From Lientehia sp934351765 (GTDB lineage Bacteria; Bacillota; Clostridia; Lachnospirales; Lachnospiraceae): a stretch of DNA of 64,000 nt. Below the pieces are notes generated by a model. It was given only the letters and a program-made list of their open reading frames with translations. It was not told the DNA's origin and did not search any database. Where the stretch lies: contig NZ_JBQKGG010000003.1 in NCBI RefSeq assembly GCF_052118925.1, positions 1 to 64,000 on the forward strand. The letters are read 5' to 3'. Each line of letters opens with the position of its first letter. Within the stretch, counting starts at the first letter, position 1. The translations under genes were made by a program, and so were the position numbers. This document shows, piece after piece, positions 59,968 to 64,000 of this stretch.

Positions 59968-60719
59968 AGCAGAGATCAGAGGCAGAACGGAACAGGATAA
60001 ACGAAGCAGACGGAACAGAACGGATCGGAGCTGAGGAGGGAAAACGCGGCACAGGCCTGTTTCGGGATACAATGGAAAAAACGGTCATGAGCCCGGAGCG
60101 TACCATGGAGATCCGGACGGAGCTGGAAGCAGCGGGAAAGAAACGGCGGATTCCGAAGCTTGCAGGTGTGGCCGCGGCAGCCGTCCTGGTGGTGGCCGTT
60201 ATGGCGGCTCTCCCGGCAGGAAGAAGCCTGGCGGCAGAGGCCATCCGTTATGTGCAGGAAATCTTCCACATGGCAAATGGCGGGGAAGTGGTCTATGAGC
60301 AGAATGAGGACGGAAATCAGGTGGTGTTCCGCATTACGGCCGGGGAAGAGGCCTGGCAATATGCCCAGGTGGAAAATGGCCGGCTGTACTGTGTGATCGG
60401 AGATACAAAGGAGGATGTGACCGATCAGTGCAGCGAGACGGCTTACGTCCGCCGGGAAGTGAAAAACGAGGACGGTTCGAAGAGTGTGATCCTTGTAGGT
60501 GGAACACCGGAAGAACCCGGCTGGGTGGAACTGATGTTTGATGCACAGGGAAACTATGTATTTAATTCCATGAAGGTTCCGGGGCGCGAGCCGGCCTGGG
60601 TCAACGAGGCCATGCATGCGGAGGGTGTACCGACCGGAGATCCGGAGCTGGACGAGAAACTGACAGAGGATCAGACAGACGTGCGGACAGAAGTACAGAT
60701 ACAGGAAGAAACCAGATAA
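59964..60719 (+). CDS. membrane-anchored protein, probable anti-sigma factor or DUF4179-like partner
   Basis: 251 residues. The first 67 or so are charged and cytoplasmic, one membrane helix follows (about 70-88, GVAAAAVLVVAVMAALPAG), and the rest is outside, with no recognised enzyme domain (EAIRYVQEIFHMANGGEVVY and YVRREVKNEDGSKSVILVGG). Topology and ATGA overlap with the sigma factor gene fit an anti-sigma factor, but the HxxxCxxC zinc motif of common ZAS-type proteins is not present. It resembles the membrane partner proteins (DUF4179-like) of Firmicutes sigma operons. A hairpin at 60731 follows. Confidence 0.68.
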   Translation: MKQRSEAERNRINEADGTERIGAEEGKRGTGLFRDTMEKTVMSPERTMEIRTELEAAGKKRRIPKLAGVAAAAVLVVAVMAALPAGRSLAAEAIRYVQEIFHMANGGEVVYEQNEDGNQVVFRITAGEEAWQYAQVENGRLYCVIGDTKEDVTDQCSETAYVRREVKNEDGSKSVILVGGTPEEPGWVELMFDAQGNYVFNSMKVPGREPAWVNEAMHAEGVPTGDPELDEKLTEDQTDVRTEVQIQEETR

Positions 60720-60730
60720 AAGAACAGCAG

Positions 60731-60765
60731 ACAGCCCGGATCCCGGCAGGGAGACGGGCTGTTTC
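60731..60765 (+). terminator. hairpin terminator after the sigma factor operon
   Basis: ACAGCCCG (60731-60738) pairs with CGGGCTGT (60755-60762), followed by a short T stretch. Confidence 0.6.
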
Positions 60766-60779
60766 TGCACTTAGAAGAC

Positions 60780-60870
60780 TTCGCGGCCCGCGGTTCCACC
60801 CCTGCTCCGCAATCGGCACATACTTGAGTTGCCTCTGCGGAGCAGGGGCAGTGGTCCCGCGGGCCGCGAA
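60780..60870. repeat. long hairpin with conserved loop (element B)
   Basis: TTCGCGGCCCGCGG (60780-60793) pairs with CCGCGGGCCGCGAA (60857-60870). An inner stem, CCCCTGCTCCGC (60799-60810), pairs with GCGGAGCAGGGG (60837-60848). The 26-base loop contains CAATCGG and GTTGCCTCT. CTGCTCC, CGCAATCGG and GCCTCTG are shared with element A at 46395-46479, although the outer stems differ in sequence. No T-run follows on either strand. Confidence 0.65.
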
Positions 60871-60916
60871 TCCAGATGAAGATCGGTGCAGCACCACACT
60901 TCTTTCAGATACCACG

Positions 60917-60945
60917 TTGCGAAACCACTTTGGAGATGGTAAAAT
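60917..60945 (+). promoter_or_regulatory. promoter for malQ
   Basis: TTGCGA (60917-60922), 17-base spacer, TAAAAT (60940-60945). Confidence 0.6.
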
Positions 60946-60983
60946 GGAATTATTCAGAGCAAAGATAAAGCGAGGTAATGGTT

Positions 60984-62489
60984 ATGAAAGAAACGCATAT
61001 GGACCGCGGCGCGGGAATTCTCCTCCCGGTTTCCAGCCTCCCCTCCCCTTACGGGATCGGAACTCTTGGAAAAGACGCCTATGAATTTATAGATTTTCTG
61101 AAGCAGGCAGGACAGAAATACTGGCAGGTGCTGCCGCTTGGACCGACCAGCTTCGGAGACAGCCCGTATCAGTCCCTGTCGGCATTTGCCGGAAATCCGT
61201 ATTTTATTGATCTGGACATTCTCATTGAGGCCGGACTTTTAAGCAGGGATGAGGTAATGCACCAGAACTGGGGAGACAACCCCACCTCGGTTTCCTACGA
61301 TGTGATCTATGAAAACCGGTTCAGGGTCCTGAAATCGGCGTATCATAACAGCCGTCATAAAGAAACAGCGGAATATCGGAAATTTGTGAAAGAAAACAGC
61401 TACTGGCTGGAAGACTATTGTATGTATATGGCACTCAAATTCCATTTCCACGGAGCAGACTGGCTCCACTGGCCGGATGATGAGATCCGCCTGCGGAAGC
61501 CTGAGGCCATGAAGCAGTATCGGGAGCTCCTGGCGGATGAGATCGAATTCTGGGCCTTCTGTCAGTTTGAATTTTACAGCCAGTGGGCGAAGCTGCGCGC
61601 CTATGCAAAGGAAAAGGAAATTCAGATCATTGGGGATATTCCCATCTATGCGGCCATGGACAGCTCCGATGTCTGGGGTCATCCGGGCCTGTTCCAGCTG
61701 GATGAGGAGAACCTGATGCCGAAGTTCATCGCCGGAGTTCCGCCGGATGCATTCAGCGCAACGGGACAGCTTTGGGGCAATCCGTTGTATGACTGGGATG
61801 CCATGGAGAACGAGGATTTTTGCTGGTGGCGGGAACGGATCGGAATCTCCGGCCGGCTTTATGATGCGGTGCGGATCGATCATTTCATCGGAATCACAAG
61901 ATATTATGCCGTTCCCTGGGGTGAGAAAACCAGTGTCAACGGAACGTATCAGCCTGGCCCCGGCAAAAAGCTGACCGATGTCATCAATGAGGCGGCAGGT
62001 GAGTCGCTTCAGATTATCGCCGAGGATCTGGGAACGGTAACGCCGGAGGTGCGGAAGCTGTTAAAGGACAATGAATATCCGGGAATGAAGGTGCTGGCCT
62101 TTGGCTTTGACGGTGATCCGGCCAATGAGCATCTGCCCCATAATTTCAAGGACAGCAACTGTGTGGTCTACGGCGGAACGCATGATAATGAGACCTTGAC
62201 GGGACTGTTCTGTGACAAGTCCGATGAGGTTCTGACCTATCTCTTTGAGCTGATCGATACCAGAGAACGCCACCGGATCGTGGATCATCTGTTCCGGCTG
62301 GCATACGGAAGTATTGCGGACGTGGTGATCTTCCAGGCGCAGGATGTGCTGAAGCTGGACAATTCTGCCCGGATGAATTTCCCATCCACGACCGGAAACA
62401 ACTGGAGATGGAGATTATGGAAGGGACAGTTAAACTGGCAGCAGGCAGGCTGGCTGGGATTTCTTGTCCATGTGTATCATAGATATTAA
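60984..62489 (+). CDS. malQ: 4-alpha-glucanotransferase (amylomaltase)
   Basis: 501 residues. The start at 60984 is chosen because GAGG is eight bases before it, too close to the ATG at 60978. RGAGILLPVSSLPSPYGIGTLG and YWQVLPLGPTSFGDSPYQSLSAFAGNPYFIDL are GH77 signatures. IIGDIPIYAAMDSSDVW, YDAVRIDHFIGITRYYAVPWG (nucleophile D in RIDHF), IAEDLGTV (acid/base E) and YGGTHDNETLTG (third acidic residue) complete the site. It moves glucan segments between maltodextrins in the cytoplasm. It has its own promoter and stands apart from other sugar genes. Confidence 0.95.
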   Translation: MKETHMDRGAGILLPVSSLPSPYGIGTLGKDAYEFIDFLKQAGQKYWQVLPLGPTSFGDSPYQSLSAFAGNPYFIDLDILIEAGLLSRDEVMHQNWGDNPTSVSYDVIYENRFRVLKSAYHNSRHKETAEYRKFVKENSYWLEDYCMYMALKFHFHGADWLHWPDDEIRLRKPEAMKQYRELLADEIEFWAFCQFEFYSQWAKLRAYAKEKEIQIIGDIPIYAAMDSSDVWGHPGLFQLDEENLMPKFIAGVPPDAFSATGQLWGNPLYDWDAMENEDFCWWRERIGISGRLYDAVRIDHFIGITRYYAVPWGEKTSVNGTYQPGPGKKLTDVINEAAGESLQIIAEDLGTVTPEVRKLLKDNEYPGMKVLAFGFDGDPANEHLPHNFKDSNCVVYGGTHDNETLTGLFCDKSDEVLTYLFELIDTRERHRIVDHLFRLAYGSIADVVIFQAQDVLKLDNSARMNFPSTTGNNWRWRLWKGQLNWQQAGWLGFLVHVYHRY

Positions 62490-62540
62490 AGGAGACAGTT
62501 GGTTATTCCACCAGAGCGGAAGCTCGGAAGGGAAGTGCAG

Positions 62541-63167
62541 ATGGCAAAACCGGGAAATCAGAAGCTGAAGATCTTGTATATCATACGACTGCTGGAGGAA
62601 AGTGACGAGGAGCATGTAGTCACAACAAGGGATATTCTGGAGGAGCTGGAGTCCCGCGGGATTCCGGCGGAGCGGAAGGGAATCTATGATGATCTGGAGG
62701 CACTGCGGGCGTTTGGCTTTTCCATCATCGGAAAGCGGGGACGCAGCGCAGGGTATTATCTGGAGGACAAGGAGGCTGTTCCGGCGCTTCTGAACATGAA
62801 ACCGGCTTCTGGCATGGAACGCGGAACGGAAGAAGCCGGCACGGAAGAACACGCGGCAGCTCAGAACGGAGAAAAAGCACAGGGCGCAGCAGCTTCCTGG
62901 TTAGGTGGAGATACGGAGCTTCTGCTGCTGTGCGCGGAGAAAACAGCCGGACAGATTCTTTCAGAGCTTGGGGAATGTGTGACCGTAAGCAGCCCGGCGA
63001 AAAAGAAAAACGGTTTCCGGACAGAACTTCGGATCATGGGAAGCATCGGACCGGCGTTTTTTGGCTGGCTGACGGAAAAAGGCTGCCAGGCGGAGCTGCT
63101 TTCCCCGGCATCTGCAGTGCGGGGTTATCGGAAATACTTAAAGGAGATCCGGAATCTTTACAAATGA
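62541..63167 (+). CDS. DeoR/HTH_11-type regulator, WYL-like but short
   Basis: 208 residues from the ATG at 62541 with GGGAAGTG upstream. An earlier TTG (62499) has no ribosome binding site. The N terminus KLKILYIIRLLEESDEEHVVTTRDILEELESRGIPAERKGIYDDLEALRAFGF is a helix-turn-helix of the HTH_11 kind seen in DeoR and WYL proteins. A low-complexity linker (about 95-125) leads to a C-terminal part (LLLLCAEKTAGQILSELG, FFGWLTEKGCQAELLSPASAVRGYRKYLKEIR) that looks like the end of a WYL protein with the WYL core missing or much changed. It could sense a ligand in another way. Targets unknown. Confidence 0.65.
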   Translation: MAKPGNQKLKILYIIRLLEESDEEHVVTTRDILEELESRGIPAERKGIYDDLEALRAFGFSIIGKRGRSAGYYLEDKEAVPALLNMKPASGMERGTEEAGTEEHAAAQNGEKAQGAAASWLGGDTELLLLCAEKTAGQILSELGECVTVSSPAKKKNGFRTELRIMGSIGPAFFGWLTEKGCQAELLSPASAVRGYRKYLKEIRNLYK

Positions 63168-63284
63168 CACGGAACCTTTATAGAAAAATAAGAATCTTGC
63201 AGGAAAAATAAGAATATCTTCTCGAAATTTTCCGGTGGGTATGTTATACTATCAGAAAGTGTGTCCGTACAGGGAGTGAAAGAG

Positions 63285-63743
63285 TTGGTAAACGAAGAGC
63301 GAACAAAGCTGATGACAAAAGCAGAGATTTTCCGGGTAAAGGAAGAGCGGAAAGCACTTAAGATAAACAGGTTTCATCAGTCAGATTATGTGAGCTGTAA
63401 AATGATCTATTCGGCGATCTCGTTTACGGCCGCCTACTTTCTTCTGGTGATCATGTGGATCCTTTACAATGCGGAGCCGCTGATGACTCAGAAAAGTATT
63501 TCAGAGCTGGCCGATATGGGAATAAAGGCTCTGATCGTTCTGGCATGTCTGCTGGCATGCTTCCTTGTGGCGGCGTTTTTTGTGTTTCGCAGAAGCTATC
63601 GGAAAGCAAGGGAAAAGGTAAAACGTTATCAGGCGGTCCTGAAGCAGATCAGCCGTCTGTATGAAAAAGAAACCGTCCGTGTCTGGCGGGAATCGGAGGA
63701 GTTAAGGGATGACAACGCTGCTGGTTTTAAGGGAACGCGTTAA
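63285..63743 (+). CDS. uncharacterised two-helix membrane protein
   Basis: About 152 residues from a TTG at 63285 with AGGGAG upstream. A GTG at 63261 would start at or beside the predicted transcription start (a TATACT box lies at about 63245) and is less likely. A charged N-terminal stretch is followed by helices at about 42-62 and 80-100 and a charged coiled-coil tail (RSYRKAREKVKRYQAVLKQISRLYEKE). No family was recognised. Its end overlaps the next gene by 35 bases, so the two are co-translated and may form one membrane complex. Confidence 0.6.
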   Translation: MVNEERTKLMTKAEIFRVKEERKALKINRFHQSDYVSCKMIYSAISFTAAYFLLVIMWILYNAEPLMTQKSISELADMGIKALIVLACLLACFLVAAFFVFRRSYRKAREKVKRYQAVLKQISRLYEKETVRVWRESEELRDDNAAGFKGTR

Positions 63744-64000
63744 GCGGTTTTATGCCAGATATGGCGGCCATATCATACGGATCCTGCGGTTTTTGACGGC
63801 CTTTTCGGCACTTTTGCTGACGGATCTTTATATTGGCTATATGACGAAGATCAGCCACATCGGGATCGCACTGGGGGCGGCCGTGATCTGTGCCTTTCTG
63901 CCGTGGAGCGTGACAGTCGGTGTCTGTGCTGTTTTTGTTCTGGTGAATTTATATGCCGTTTCGATGGAGGTATTTTTCGTGACGGCGGCGGTATTTTTCC
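63709..64000 (+). CDS. membrane protein, partial (runs off the right edge)
   Basis: The ATG at 63709, with GGAGGAGTTAAGGG just before it, opens a frame that reads through to the window end without a stop (about 97 residues seen: MTTLLVLRERVKRFYARYGG to VFFVTAAVFF). A short charged N terminus is followed by at least three hydrophobic helices (FLTAFSALLLTDLYIGYMTK, IALGAAVICAFLPW, VTVGVCAVFVLVNLYAVSM). It overlaps the preceding gene by 35 bases. It is a polytopic membrane protein, family unknown from this fragment. Confidence 0.6.
   Translation, partial: MTTLLVLRERVKRFYARYGGHIIRILRFLTAFSALLLTDLYIGYMTKISHIGIALGAAVICAFLPWSVTVGVCAVFVLVNLYAVSMEVFFVTAAVFF

Overview
The window reads as chromosomal DNA of a Gram-positive, low-to-mid GC member of the Clostridia, most likely a Lachnospiraceae-type gut anaerobe. 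The reasons are the strong AGGAGG-type ribosome binding sites, the TTGaca/TATAAT promoters with 17-bp spacing, and the gene set: GH25 lysozyme and L,D-transpeptidase with repeat arrays, RgpF-type rhamnan genes, a LytR-CpsA-Psr protein, DegV and DUF1848. No database search was possible, so genus is not claimed. No rRNA, tRNA, CRISPR array, insertion sequence or integrase was seen.

Region 1 (1-4100) is visibly more A+T rich than the rest. It holds small housekeeping or accessory genes: an FMN-binding PNPOx-like protein, sfsA, a nitroreductase, a class M sirtuin that has lost its N-terminal NAD-binding part, and a DUF1848 protein. Region 2 (4.0-7.5 kb) holds an Ldh-family dehydrogenase behind a promoter with two phased GntR/FadR-like operators, then leuA with its own promoter and terminator.

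Region 3 (7.6-46.5 kb) is a large cell-surface glycan locus. It opens with glf (UDP-galactofuranose supply), a Wzx-like flippase, several family 2 glycosyltransferases, a DUF2304 protein, a DUF2142 membrane protein and a two-domain glycosyltransferase. It continues with rfbC, an ABC-2 exporter (permease with an unusual fused extracytoplasmic domain, plus a short Wzt-like ATPase), an SDR epimerase/reductase and an RgpF-type rhamnan glycosyltransferase. The middle carries secreted wall proteins: a Cys-His peptidase/FN3 array/GH25 lysozyme, a matching FN3 array/L,D-transpeptidase, and two proteins with closely related wall-binding repeats. A GtrII-like membrane protein, an acyltransferase and more glycosyltransferases follow. 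The locus ends with a polyprenyl-phosphate sugar transferase (chain initiation) and a LytR-CpsA-Psr protein (attachment of the polymer to peptidoglycan). Initiation, assembly, two possible export routes, side-chain decoration and wall attachment are therefore all encoded together. Only rfbC of the dTDP-rhamnose pathway is present, so rfbA, rfbB and probably rfbD must lie elsewhere.

Region 4 (46.5-64 kb) is mixed. It contains a Tet(M)-like ribosomal GTPase fused to a YacP/Rae1-type NYN nuclease, an RluA pseudouridine synthase, a coiled-coil protein, a MATE transporter with a ketopantoate-reductase-like gene, a TetR regulator divergent from degV over a clear operator, a VOC protein, an M28 peptidase overlapping a GNAT gene, a flavin reductase, an ECF sigma factor with a membrane partner, malQ, a DeoR/WYL-like regulator and membrane proteins running off the right edge.

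The most interesting points are the Tet(M)-NYN fusion and the palindrome around its promoter, a pair of long hairpins 14 kb apart that share a conserved loop, a 134-bp structured element bounded by perfect inverted repeats, the shared FN3 arrays on a wall hydrolase and a wall cross-linker, and the ABC permease with a fused outer domain.
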